Part shown: one piece after another, positions 41,501 through 52,217 of the stretch
How the letters are laid out: each line of letters opens with the position of its first letter
Numbering within the stretch: position 1 is the first letter of the stretch
Origin: Apostichopus japonicus
Taxonomy: Eukaryota; Echinodermata; Holothuroidea; Aspidochirotida; Stichopodidae
DNA: 64,000 nt
Reading direction: 5' to 3'
NCBI RefSeq assembly: GCF_037975245.1
Contig: NC_092576.1
Span: 18,902,611 to 18,966,610 of the forward strand
Made by a program: the position numbers and the translations under genes
Notes under the pieces: generated by a model
Database searches by the model: none
The model's input: the letters and a program-made list of their open reading frames with translations, nothing else
Told to the model about the DNA's origin: nothing

Positions 41501-42349
41501 TTTTTGCCTTCCTGTAGAAAACGAGAGTACTGTCTTCGTAGAAGGTCAACATATATTGTCAAATAACGTATTAAAATTTCACATTGCGGTTTCCCACGTT
41601 GTTCGTTTCACGATTTAACAAGTACTTAATGAACTGCATTAGACTACTGCGTACTGTACGGTTTCCATCATGTCAAGGCTTTGCGAGGTTAACAAAGTAA
41701 TATTTCTCTTGTTGGTAAATCTCCTTTCGGACACGAACCGCATGTCCTTCAAGTTTACAACAACAACAAAAAGGAGTTTAACCCCTGCTCGACCTCGCAA
41801 AAGGTCCTACGAGTGATAATAGAATAGTTTTGTAGAATAGACATTTTTTCTTTTCTAGGGAGAGTTGCATATTGTTCATTCAGGGAGATGCTGAGAAGTG
41901 AAGTATTATGCAATAACATTGTGTAGAAGCCGTTAATAAACAAGAGGTCGGAACTGAAGAGCCAATTCGGTAGGAATTACTAAAGGGGAGGAAATTCTAA
42001 GTAAATGGGATTTGAAGACGGAGCGGTTTCTTTTGTTTGGGTCGGAAGTGGTCGCTACTTTGTCGGAGCTTTGTATTTGTTCTTAATGTTTAAGTACACC
42101 TGGATTCAGGGGCTAGACCCACTTAGGAAAAGGATTTTCTATTGGGATGAGGCTTTAAGTAACAGTTTTGAATACAGGGAGGTTTTGGTTATTTGGGAAG
42201 TAGGTTAATGCTACACTGTATGTCAAGAGAAATTTTTTCGATCAATGGATCATTCTCTAGGTTGTTTTTATATAGTTTGGCATCAAATTCTACGAGTAGG
42301 GTGAATAAAGATTTTGTGTTTCCTGTGCGGATAACGCGAGAGGTAGCTA
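38594..42349. other. Non-coding stretch
   Basis: Two copies of TTTGTAATTTATTTGTTTTA sit in tandem at about 38737-38780. Frames at 40342-40602, 41092-41365, 41289-41618 and 42005-42208 show no family motif. Sequence below 42349 may include the downstream part of the antisense LINE relic interrupted at 42350, but its similarity is too weak to call. Confidence 0.5.
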
Positions 42350-42554
42350 TATATGATCGCTTCTCGGTCTTTTGGCTAAGATCATGCGTAGTATCTGTTC
42401 CCTTCGGGAATTGTGATGCACACATGACGATAATCACACAGTCACAGTCCCGATGCAAGGGGACTGGGGCTGAGAGCGGATCAGTCGTTTGGTTGTTTGG
42501 TTTTCGTGCCCAGGTTCTTTCCTGGGTGACTTTTTCTTAAAAAGTGTATATGAT
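42350..42554 (+). mobile_element. U2-headed SINE-like insertion
   Basis: An 8-bp direct repeat, TATATGAT, lies at 42350-42357 and 42547-42554, and about 189 bp sits between. The insert starts with the U2 snRNA 5' end and continues with sequence unrelated to U2. This second part is rich in small hairpins: TTCCC/GGGAA around TTCG (42398-42411), GTGAT/ATCAC, CAGTCCC/GGGACTG and CCCAGG/CCTGGG. It ends in a T5 stretch. The surrounding sequence is an antisense LINE relic that seems to be interrupted here. Elements with U1 or U2 heads (SINEU) have been described from crocodilians. Membership of this one in a family is inference, since only one copy is in the window. Confidence 0.55.
42356..42400 (+). 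ncRNA. U2 snRNA 5'-domain-like sequence (first 45 nt)
   Basis: ATCGCTTCTCGG starts the segment and TTTTGGCTAAGATCA follows, ending with the branch-site-pairing GTAGTATCTGTTC. Compared with the conserved animal U2 5' end I count three substitutions in 45 positions. After position 42400 the similarity stops abruptly: the stem IIa sequence, the Sm site and the 3' stem-loops of U2 are replaced by unrelated sequence. It is therefore not a functional U2 gene. It is the head of a chimeric insertion. Confidence 0.8.
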
Positions 42555-43330
42555 TTTTAGGGCAAGTCGATAAGCTGTGGTGTGGATTGTATTTAAAATT
42601 TGTTTTTGGGGGAAATGAAATGGTAAGCAATGAGATGCTTCCGTAACTGAGAATTGGTTTTACTTTGGATTTATCAATATTGATAGTGGTTTTCGGAGGG
42701 AAATTATACTTGTGTGAAAGGATTTGGATGTATTTAAGGTGGGACCAGCAGCGTCCTGCCATTCTATTACATTGTTGGTTAAAGGATAATTTACTATCAA
42801 AAGCGATACCGAGGAAGTTTGTATTGGAAGAGGCAGTGATTGGGTGTTAAAAGAATAATTCTGGAAATATGGTTACGGTATTTTGATCATTAAAGGAGAA
42901 ATTGACTAGGTTAGTTTTTGAGGGGTTTATTGTTATTCTCCATATCGAAAACCAGTTTACAAGATGTGTAATTGCTTTTTTTTCATATTTAATTCCGTTA
43001 TATGAATATTTCTACTGGTGCTCCAAATGGCTACATCCTCAGCGTACTGACTATAGTTGCAATTTGAGAGAGGGGATGTTTAGATCATTTACAAAAAGGG
43101 TGGGGAGGAAGGCGCTGAAAACAGCACCCTGAGGGGTGCCTGCACGAACTGTAATAGATTTTGGTTGTTGGCTTAGTAGTATATTTTTGTTTTGCGATCA
43201 CTAAGGAAAGAGGGAAGAAGGCTGATATAAAGTCTGGTGTAGGTGTTAACTTTGCTAAAAAAAAGTTCATACGTGAGATGCTCTTGATCAGACTACCCAA
43301 CCGTAAGACTCTTTCACTTGCAAAGAACAA
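42555..43330 (-). pseudogene. LINE reverse transcriptase relic (Jockey/CR1-like)
   Basis: Reading the minus strand downward, the pieces appear in the normal order of a non-LTR reverse transcriptase. They are AGTPQGAVFSAFLPTLFVND (about 43148-43085), YAEDVAIWST (about 43045-43015), WFSIWRITINPSKTNLVNF (about 42955-42900), NFLGIAFDSKLSFNQQC (about 42820-42770) and ILSYGS (about 42645). Then comes ILNTIHTTAYRLALKIIY up to about 42547. Frames shift several times. The catalytic YADD box reads YAED, with the first aspartate replaced by glutamate. No endonuclease domain is present upstream. It is interrupted at its downstream side by the U2-headed insertion. Confidence 0.7.
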
Positions 43331-43559
43331 CATATAATATCCACAATGTTGCCTCTGAGCATAATTGTTACTTGGCGCACATCAGTCTAGATAAAAAATA
43401 ATATACATGTTACGTGTTCGCCATGGCTTTAGTTGGTTTGGAAAATCTGGAAACCCTAAATATTTCAACAAATTAATTACATACCGATATATTCTTTCCA
43501 AGTTAATCATGACTTTGGTCTGCTGTGACTGCTGAATGTGCTGTAATTAACGGAGATAA
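43331..43559. other. Spacer between LINE relic and Penelope-like element
   Basis: No recognisable feature; the start of the Penelope-like element may lie in here. Confidence 0.4.
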
Positions 43560-45382
43560 ACTATATACTGGACAGCATCTTAAAGTCGATTCTATCTGCA
43601 AGATGGCGTCACAGAAACTACGCAATATGGCGCTCAAAAACGCTTACAAGAAACAGAAAAGACTTACTGAAAGTATTGAACAGGGTAAGGAAAACCTCTC
43701 CCGGTAAATTACCGTTCAAACGCAAATGACTCATTTTAATTCCTTCCTATCCACAGCATACCTACTAAAACTCAACACACCAATGACAAAGAGATACCAC
43801 CCGGCCGCGCTATTTTTTCTGGTAGAGGTACCCTCACTGAGGATATTTCTGGCTTCATCGATAGCCATCTACAACCACTGATGGGAAACATACCGAATTT
43901 CGTCAAGGATACGACGGATTTTATTCGAAAACTATCCACCTTACCCACCAGACTCCCGGACCATAAATTTCTTGTCACACTCGACGTATCTGCTCTATAC
44001 ACTCATATTTCGCATGATGAGGGGGTGCAGGCATGCAAGAAATACGAGGGCAACCATCTCAACGCTGATGAGATCGCTCTACGCATGGACTTTATCCTAA
44101 GACACAAAGTGTTTGCGTTCATGGAAAACTTGTACATTCAGGCTCAGGGGGCAGCCATGGGGACAAAAGTGGCCCCATCGTTAGTTTATATATTAATTGC
44201 TGATTCTCGAACTTATAGTCTTCTACTACTCCTGTACCTATGTTGCATTGACGTAATCTTTGTTATTTGGTCTCATGGTGATCAGTCTCTCAATTCGTTT
44301 GTACATAACCTCAATCTGTTCCGACCTTCTATTAAATTAACCATGGAGAAATCAAAATCTCATGTTGCCGTCTGGACACTCTGGTCACTCTATCTAACGG
44401 TCGGATGAACACGTACGTAATTCTAAACCCACTGAACGTCGCACAAATCTCGACTTTCATAGTTTTCACCCACCTCATACTAAAGAGTCAATTGTCTTCA
44501 GCCAAATGCATCGCTACAAACGCATCTGTTCTGATCCCTTACAATTTCGTAGTCAATCAACCACCCTAAAATGTCACATTTTGATAGCAATTATCCCTCC
44601 CTTTTTTTTTATCGAAGAGAACCTTTAATACGGTCTGTAGAATTCCCAGGGAGCAAATCAACACAGGGAGGTGAAAGAGCATCGTTTTTCATTTGTCGTT
44701 ACGCACAGTGATCAGGTCGATCCAGTCATAAGGCTGGTCAAAAATGAATGGAACATGTTGGAATTGTGAGACAATATAGGTGTCATTTTTATTAAACATC
44801 CCCCCCCCCCCCGTAGTTGCTAGAAGACAACCTCCCAGCCTACGCAAAATCCATTTTAGGAGTCGTTTAACCTCCACCTCCACCCAGGCCCATACAACTG
44901 TGCACTCCCTTTGTGATATATCTTATAGCTTGTGTTCTCTGTCCTGATATACAATACATTGGCTAATCCTCCGCATGTTTTCGTTTACGGATTAATAATC
45001 ACAAAAGCTCAATCAGACTCAACAAAAACAGTTTTCCAGTGGCTAAACATTTTAATCTTCCACAACACAATATCGACTGTCTTAAGTTTGCCATAATCCT
45101 GAGTAATCTGTCTGACCATAATAAAAGAAACTTGAAGGAAGTCAAATTTTTCCTTAAGTACGTTCACACTGTCATGATCACACTAGAAATATGGCTTTTA
45201 TTTCCGGGTTCAAGCACTTTGAGCAGTCTGGGAGCTTACGGTAGACTAACGGGATTTCATGTCACTCTTTTTACACCTAACGAAGGACCATGGTGTCCGA
45301 AAATGCGTGTAGCGTGTAGTTATATCTATTTTAAATATGGTGTTGGATTAAAGGGCTATACATGTTGTCCTTATATTTTCTA

Positions 45383-45383
<1 letters not shown>
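43560..45383 (+). pseudogene. Penelope-like retroelement with RT and GIY-YIG regions
   Basis: The order along the + strand matches Penelope-like elements. An N-terminal stretch (43560-43707) is followed by IPPGRAIFSGRGTLTEDISG (about 43788-43848). The RT core is at 43881-44408, with FLVTLDVSALYTHISHDEG, QGAAMGTKVAPS, and FVIWSHGD in place of the usual catalytic box. The frame then shifts to FHPPHTKESIVFSQMHRYK (about 44456-44515). A linker contains VDPVIRLVKNEWNMLE (about 44715-44765). A GIY-YIG-like segment follows, with VIYLIACVLCPDIQYIG (44915-44965) and RLRINNHKSSIRL (about 44980-45020), and then PVAKHFNLPQHNI. In the family the RT copies the RNA and the GIY-YIG nuclease nicks the target. 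Several frameshifts and a stop right after QYIG show it is dead. A C14 run is embedded at about 44801-44814. Confidence 0.8.

Positions 45384-45475
<92 letters not shown>
45384..45475. repeat. TA microsatellite at the junction of two retroelements
   Basis: About 45 TA units with one TATG variant. It lies between the end of the Penelope-like element and the truncated reverse transcriptase of an antisense LINE. It makes the LINE frame read as an artificial isoleucine-tyrosine tail. Confidence 0.95.
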
Positions 45476-45897
45476 CTTCTGTCTCCCTTGTTCTTGTAGA
45501 GAGTGACTATGTTAGCGTCACGCATATCTTGAGGCACAGTCCCTTCCTCCCAGCACTGTAAGAGTAGTTGGTGCAGGTGGTGAATGAGTATCGTATTTTT
45601 TCCAACCTTTATGACTTCTGGCGGGATGCCATCCTTCCCTGTGGCTTTTCCACATGTCAGTGAGTCAATGGCTTGACATAGTTCATCTACAGAGGGTGGG
45701 TTGTCGAGTTCCTCCAGAGTTGGCAAGTGTACGGTGTTATGAATTGCCTCAATTGACACAGAGTTCTCTTTTGAGTACAGGACCTGGTAATGCTCTGCCC
45801 ATCGACTCATTTGTTTGCTCCTATCTGTTATTGTTTCCCCTTCTGCAGACTCCAAAGGAGCAACTTTGCGGCTGGTGGGTCCAAAGGCTTTCTTCAT
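45476..45897 (-). pseudogene. LINE reverse transcriptase, N-terminal part
   Basis: The frame carries MKKAFGPTSRKVAPLESAEG, RWAEHYQVLYSKEN, GKATGKDGIPPEVIK and WEEGTVPQDMRDANIVTLYK. These are the regions before RT block 1 and into it in non-LTR reverse transcriptases. It ends after NKGDRS where the TA repeat takes over, so no catalytic aspartates are present. The upstream junction to the endonuclease frame (45898-45994) is broken by a frameshift. Confidence 0.8.
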
Positions 45898-45993
45898 GCT
45901 ATCATAAATACCCCGAATGTCTCCATGATCGGCTGAAAGCTGGATGTTCTGACATAGGTTCTTCCAGTAGTTGTTAGCACAACGTCGGGCAGC

Positions 45994-47079
45994 TTATTGG
46001 GTATCTTTCCTAGCTTTACTAAGTTGGCAGAGATTGTGTCTAGAAGGCATGTTCTTGTAGAGGGTGAGTGCAATCCTTTTGGCCTCAATCCGTGGCTCAA
46101 ATTCTGCCATATTATGTTGAAACCAGTCTGGGGTTTGCTCCTCCTTTTTGCCGAAGGCTGTCAAAGCAGAGTTGTAGATAGCATTGCGGATGCGGTTCCA
46201 TCTCTCCTCAACACTGCCTGCTCGGTATTCTTGAAGGGCTTCTTCAATAGAGGTGTTGAAGTGCTCACTGAGGTGTGGTATAAATGTCTTTGCAGTGTTC
46301 AACCGAGGTTGACTGTTCTGCTTCGTTTTATAAATGTGGCGCTGCAGGAGTCTAACTTTGCTACAGACTAAAGAGTGGTCTGTATCGCAGTCAAGGCTGT
46401 GGTAGGCCCGTGTGTATAGAACACAATTTAGTGAAGGTCTTCGGGTCACAATGAGATCTAGCTGGTGCCAGTGTTGCGATCTGGGGTGTCGCCAAGAGAC
46501 CCTGTGTGCTGGCTTGACAGAGTAGAATGTGTTGGTGATGCAGAGGTTATGGTAGGAGAAAAATTCTACAAGTCTCTGTCCATTTTCATTTATCTTCCCT
46601 ACGCCAAAATTTCCCATGCACCGGGGACAGGAGTAATGGTCGGCGCTTACACGCGCATTAAAGTCACCAAGAAGGTAAAGATGTTCTGTGGCTGGAATGT
46701 CTCTAATGGTGTTGATGAACTCTTCATAGAACTGGTCTTTTGACTCTGATGAGGAAGGCAAGGTTGGGGCATAAACGCTGAAGATGTTTACAGGTCCTAC
46801 GGAAGTGGACAGGGAGAAACGGAGTATGCGGGCTGTGCCACTGACTTGAGGAGAGAGTTCTTAATCGCAAAGCCAACACCATGACTGCGTGGTTCCTCGG
46901 GCTCTAACCCCTGTCAGAAAAAAGGTGTAGTTTGCTTCCCTGAGGCAGCCATTTGAAGCAAGTCTTGTTTCCTGAAGTGCAGCGATGTCGACATTTAGTC
47001 TCTTCAGCTCTAGATCAATGATGGCCGTTTTCCTGGAATCATCAACTTTCTGTAGGTCCCTTGAGAGGCCAGGGCGCAT
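45994..47079 (-). pseudogene. LINE apurinic-type endonuclease region
   Basis: The N-terminal piece (47079-46861) shows DIAALQETRLASNG, the E-T box of exonuclease-endonuclease-phosphatase enzymes. A frameshifted middle contains SHGVGFAIKN. The long frame 46761-45994 holds HLYLLGDFNARVSADH, GQRLVEFFSYHNLCITNTFY, HWHQLDLIVTRR and CDTDHSLVCSKVRLL. These cover the catalytic N-D, the D-L box and the terminal D-H. In intact elements this enzyme nicks target DNA to prime reverse transcription. At least two frameshifts and a stop at 45994 disable it. Confidence 0.85.
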
Positions 47080-47690
47080 TGTGCGAACATTACAGCTTGC
47101 AAGTCAAAATAAGGGCTTACTGTTTCTTTTTCTTTTTTGTTTGCCTGGTGCGAAGACTTACAGTCTGTTTTTCGGATTTTGTCCTACACTTCCAGCACCC
47201 TAGGAAGTTTGCAGTCTGTGGCGGGCCAGCACCTTATTGGCTGGGGGATGCCCAGCTTAAAGCGGGCGGTAGCTGACCAATGGAATGCGATGATCCCTCC
47301 CACTGACGAAGACAACCCGTAACGCCTGTACCTACGCGAATCGGTAGATGACTTATGACTCGTAACTGCTGTCTTCCGTATTGTTTTTGACGCTATTTTA
47401 GAGCGGCACTGAAGTAACCTCTCCAGAGTGCAAGCCTGGGCAAAGTTTAAGGGAATACTCGGCTGCCCAAGATGTCAGGATCCCCCTCTCGGCCTTACTG
47501 ATGTGGTCCAAAGGAGAGCAAAGCAGTACGTTTGGCAACAGCTTGGCTGCAGGATTTTGCCTGTAAGTTGACGAAAACACAGCTAACCGCCTCAAAGGGG
47601 TTCCGCTCCTTGATTTCCTGTTAGGGTATACTCCCTTAGGTGAATTGTCGACCAAGACTAGCGAGGTCCACCTACCCGCAGTAAAACTGA
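47080..47690 (-). other. Probable 5' UTR of the antisense LINE
   Basis: This less AT-rich segment directly precedes the endonuclease start on the minus strand. It contains an 85-codon minus frame (47655-47398) without family motifs. Its upper limit is set only by the TIR element that begins at 47734. Confidence 0.45.
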
Positions 47691-47733
47691 TATTATTTCA
47701 CCCATAATTGGGACCCTAAGCAGATACTCATAC

Positions 47734-48683
47734 CCCGGGTGCGAATATTTTTTTCCCAAACTGAACTGACACTGAAATTATTTCCTCCATTCTGATTGGT
47801 TATCAACGAGCACGTGATATACGTTACTTTTCAACATGGATCCTCCATAATCTGTCGATATCAGTATGATCAACACGAACAAATTCAAGATATTCACATT
47901 AGTAACTTTCCAGAACTTTTGGTTGGTATATATGAACGAAAGTATATAGTGAAGCAACTATTCCCAACTACTGCGCCCATTATAGGCAGTCCTCGATCGT
48001 TTGTTTACTCGCTTGTTGTATAGTATACAACACACTAAAACACAGTGCATTTGTAATTGTATACATGTAGCCGATGTACATATGTACGGGGTCTTTGTGT
48101 ACATTCGGGGTTGCGATACTTTTAGTTTTATAATCATAACTTCAAAATGTTTTCAGTCAATGAATCATGATAGGCCTAGTCGAATATACAATGGCCATGA
48201 AGACGCGCGAGCGAGTGTGTGTCAGCCATTGAGTGTACACAAACATGGCATTTGACGATATGTCTGTCTTTTGTCTCTACGTACGGAAACACAGATGTTT
48301 ACCGGCACCATTAGAAGTTCTTGTACATGGTGACCTAGTAGGCCTGCATTAACCGTATATACGTATTCGTATTAGTTCGAGATCTCAAATTCACTAATAT
48401 AGGCCCTACCGCCCTTACAGTGGCTCTTAATAACTGGAAGCCTCACATTGTATCTACATGTAGGCACACGTAGGCCTACAGACTTGAACTTAGCCTCTAT
48501 AAGGCATACACACGTATTTTTGACATGATGCGGCCCATGAGGATTGGTATGATCAACACTAACAGTGTCACATACATTCATTGATAAACGCAGACTACCA
48601 TTCCGTTTTTGATCAGCCAATCAGAATCGAGGAAATAATTTCAGTGTCAGTTCAGTTTGGGAAAAAAATATTCGCAGCCCGGG
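47734..48683. mobile_element. 950-bp non-autonomous DNA transposon with about 66-bp TIRs
   Basis: The left end (47734-47799) begins CCCGGGTGCGAATATTTTTT, then CCCAAACTGAACTGACACTG, and finishes with TCTGATTGG. The right end (48617-48683) is the reverse complement, with one extra C and one further mismatch over about 66 bp. The interior has no transposase-like frame (short frames at 47796-48023, 48001-48255 and 48372-48620 are unrecognisable). The high TIR identity implies a rather young insertion. I found no unambiguous target duplication: CATAC lies on the left and TCAGG on the right. Confidence 0.8.
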
Positions 48684-48791
48684 TCAGGGCAATCCTGGGA
48701 GCAATAGTGGCTAAGGCGCGGCTCCGCGCTCCCCAGAACCTCAACTTTACCAAGTCAAGGCCCCACTACTGGATGTAGTTTAGAGTCATAC

Positions 48792-49775
<984 letters not shown>

Positions 49776-49779
49776 CTTT

Positions 49780-50450
49780 TGTTACGTGACCGTTCTCAGA
49801 CTTAATGTGGAGAACAGATCACGTGACATAAAAAGGAGAACACGCGGATGAAAGTATGTTTAAAGCATTTAATAAGCTATTTACATGGCAGAACAAAGTA
49901 TAAATATGAACATAATACATAACTATAGCTTCTTAATTCAATTAACGTCTTTCTGGACTTGGAGAACCGGGGGGAGAGTTTCTGCTTAATTCTTGAGTTA
50001 CCTTATAGTGCTAGGCGGATAGTGTCCAGGTTTGCTTTAGAAGTAGTTCGGCTGGATGTAGATAAAGTTCAGATAGAGCGACGCGAATCCATTAGAGTGA
50101 GTAGGTCGGAGTTCCGACAAAAGTATAGAGTTAAATATATACTGTGTTTAAAATGGGCACAGTAATCAATGCCAAGGAACCATCAGAGGTGTGGCAACCT
50201 CTGAACGGAACGAACGGAGAAAACGGAGAGGGCGCTCAATCGGGCGTCTGCGGCTTTTATCCCCGGAGTGTAAAGGAATGTTCCAGTAAGTTATGAATAT
50301 TCATGAAGTCCGCAGAAACACTTTGTTGGCGAGTTCCAGTTATGTAGAACGCGTGAGCGCATCTGGGATCGTAACAATCGGAAGACTCGGAGACTTGAAT
50401 GGTAACTTATATTACGAAATAGGGTAGATGAATAAGTGGGTTACATAACA
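49780..50450 (-). repeat. LTR of the GMR1-type element (3' LTR in element orientation)
   Basis: 671 bp, same length as the partner at 55329-55999. Differences I could find are single substitutions at about six places. The inverted terminal pentanucleotide TGTTA/TAACA marks both ends. A 68-codon + frame (49959-50165) occurs in both LTRs and is a shadow. Confidence 0.95.
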
Positions 50451-50462
50451 CTCTCCCTCCTC
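50451..50462 (-). other. Polypurine tract of the LTR element
   Basis: On the minus strand GAGGAGGGAGAG lies directly before the first base of the 3' LTR, the expected place for the plus-strand primer of reverse transcription. Confidence 0.8.
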
Positions 50463-50557
50463 GGGAAAAGGTTTGGTCCATAGAACAAAGCTTTAATACA
50501 ATGAAGATCCTTTTTTAAGGAATTACACATTGAAGAAGATAAATATTCGAATGCATT

Positions 50558-52217
50558 TTATGCTCTTGACAATACATCTGGAATGACATTTTCTTTTCCT
50601 TTAATGTGCTTAATACATAAATTATACTGTTGCCAAAATAAGCTCCATCGAATCAATCTTTGATTCTTGTTTCTCATCTTTTGCAAAAACGTTATTAGGA
50701 TTATGATCGGTTAGCACGATAATTGGAAATGAAGTAGTGCCTAAGTAAACATCAAAATGTTGAAGTCCTAACAACAAAGATAACGTTTCCTTCTCAATGG
50801 TGGAATAATTCTTTTGATGTGAATTGAACTTCTTAGAAAAATAACACACTGGGTGATCGACACCGTGATCATCGACTTGTAAGAGAACAGCGCCTACACC
50901 AAAATCACTTGCGTCTGTTGCTAACGTAAACTGCTTAGAAAAATTTGGAGCTCTTAAAACAGGGGAACTCCTAAAGATTGCCTTGATTTTATCAAAAGCA
51001 TTTTGACAACTCTCTGTCCAAACAAACTTTGTGCTCTTACTCAATAAATTCGTGAGCGGAGCAGCAACATCGGAAAAATTCCGACAAAATCTCCTATAGT
51101 ACCCAGCCATACCTAAAAATCGCATTAATTGCTTTTTCGTAGCTGGGACTGGATATTTGTCAATAGCCTCAACCTTGGCCTTGACGGGTTTTACCTCGCC
51201 TTGACCAACCACGTGACCTAGAAAAATAACATTTGCATGTGCAATCTCACTTTTGACAAGATTTACAGTAAGATTTGCCTCAGTTAACTTCTCAAAAAGT
51301 GATCTAATACGAGTTACATGCTCATACCACGAGTTGCTATACACAATAATGTCATCAATATAAACTTCACAATTTTCTAAACTGGCAGTTATATTGTTTA
51401 ACAAACGTTGGAATGTCGCTGGAGCGTTCTTCATTCCGAACGGCATTACTTTATATTGAAATAACCCATCGGGTGTAACGAATGCCGACACTCTCTTAGC
51501 TCGATCAGTGAGTGGTATTTCCCAGTACCCTTTTAGCAAGTCAAACTTCGTTACGAACCTTGCATTACCAATTCTATCAATACAATCATCCACTCTAGGG
51601 ATGGGGTATGAATCGGTCCGTGTAACGGTGTTTATTTTCCGATAATCGGTACAAAATCTAAAACTTCCGTCTGGTTTGGGAACCAAAATACATGGAGAAG
51701 ACCACTCACTGTCGCTAGGTTCAATAATATCATGTTTCAACATATACTGAATTTCATCACGCAGATGCTTAGATTTTACAGGATTCATTCTATATGGGTG
51801 TTGCTTAATTGACTTTGAATCACCCACATCAACATCGTGATACACTAGATTAGTCCTGGTCGGACTGTCTGAAAATAGATGTGAAAAATCTCGCAACAAT
51901 GAACCGATTTGCTCACTTTGAACAGTTGACAAATGGCATAACTTCTTATCAAGGTTTGACATTACATCAGAATTTTGCAATTTAATACACATTTCTGGAA
52001 CATTTTGACCTTCGACCTCATCTTCACAATCTACTTCAGAAGTAACAATTGATGACGTAATCTTGAAACTATTATCCTTAGAGTTTCTCTCGTAATATTT
52101 CTTAAGCATGTTAATATGACACAATCTCTTGGATTTACGTCTGTCCGGAGTCAAAACAATGTAATCAGTGTCACTCACTTTTTTTGTGAATAACATAAGG
52201 GCCAAAATATCGAGCAT
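50558..52217 (-). pseudogene. LTR element pol, part 2: RT and RNase H
   Basis: This follows the integrase frame with a short overlap. The N-terminal stretch (DYIVLTPDRRKSKRLCHINM) completes the integrase C-terminal module in another frame. RT motifs follow in order: SPCILVPKPDGSFRFCTDYR, RFVTKFDLLKGYWEIP (first catalytic Asp), FGMKNAPATFQRLLN and CEVYIDDIIVYS (catalytic DD, about 51348-51365). RNase H shows TLATDASDFGVGAVLL, STIEKETLSLLLG and VLTDHNP. The open frame stops at 50622, but the tail of RNase H continues in another frame, with KHIKGKENVIPDVLSRA and a stop at 50558. A one-base shift near 50690-50698 separates them. All catalytic residues I checked are present. Confidence 0.92.

Larger units (their letters stand above)
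45476..47690 (-). mobile_element. Non-LTR retrotransposon, 5' half present, 3' half missing
   Basis: On the minus strand the element starts around 47690 with a probable 5' UTR (47080-47690). The apurinic-type endonuclease region follows (47079-45994), then the N-terminal part of the reverse transcriptase (45897-45476). It stops abruptly in RT after NKGDRS, where a TA microsatellite begins. The RT active site, thumb and 3' UTR are absent. This is the reverse of the usual LINE truncation, where the 5' part is lost. A later deletion or recombination at the microsatellite is a simple explanation. The 3' part is not elsewhere in the window. Confidence 0.8.
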
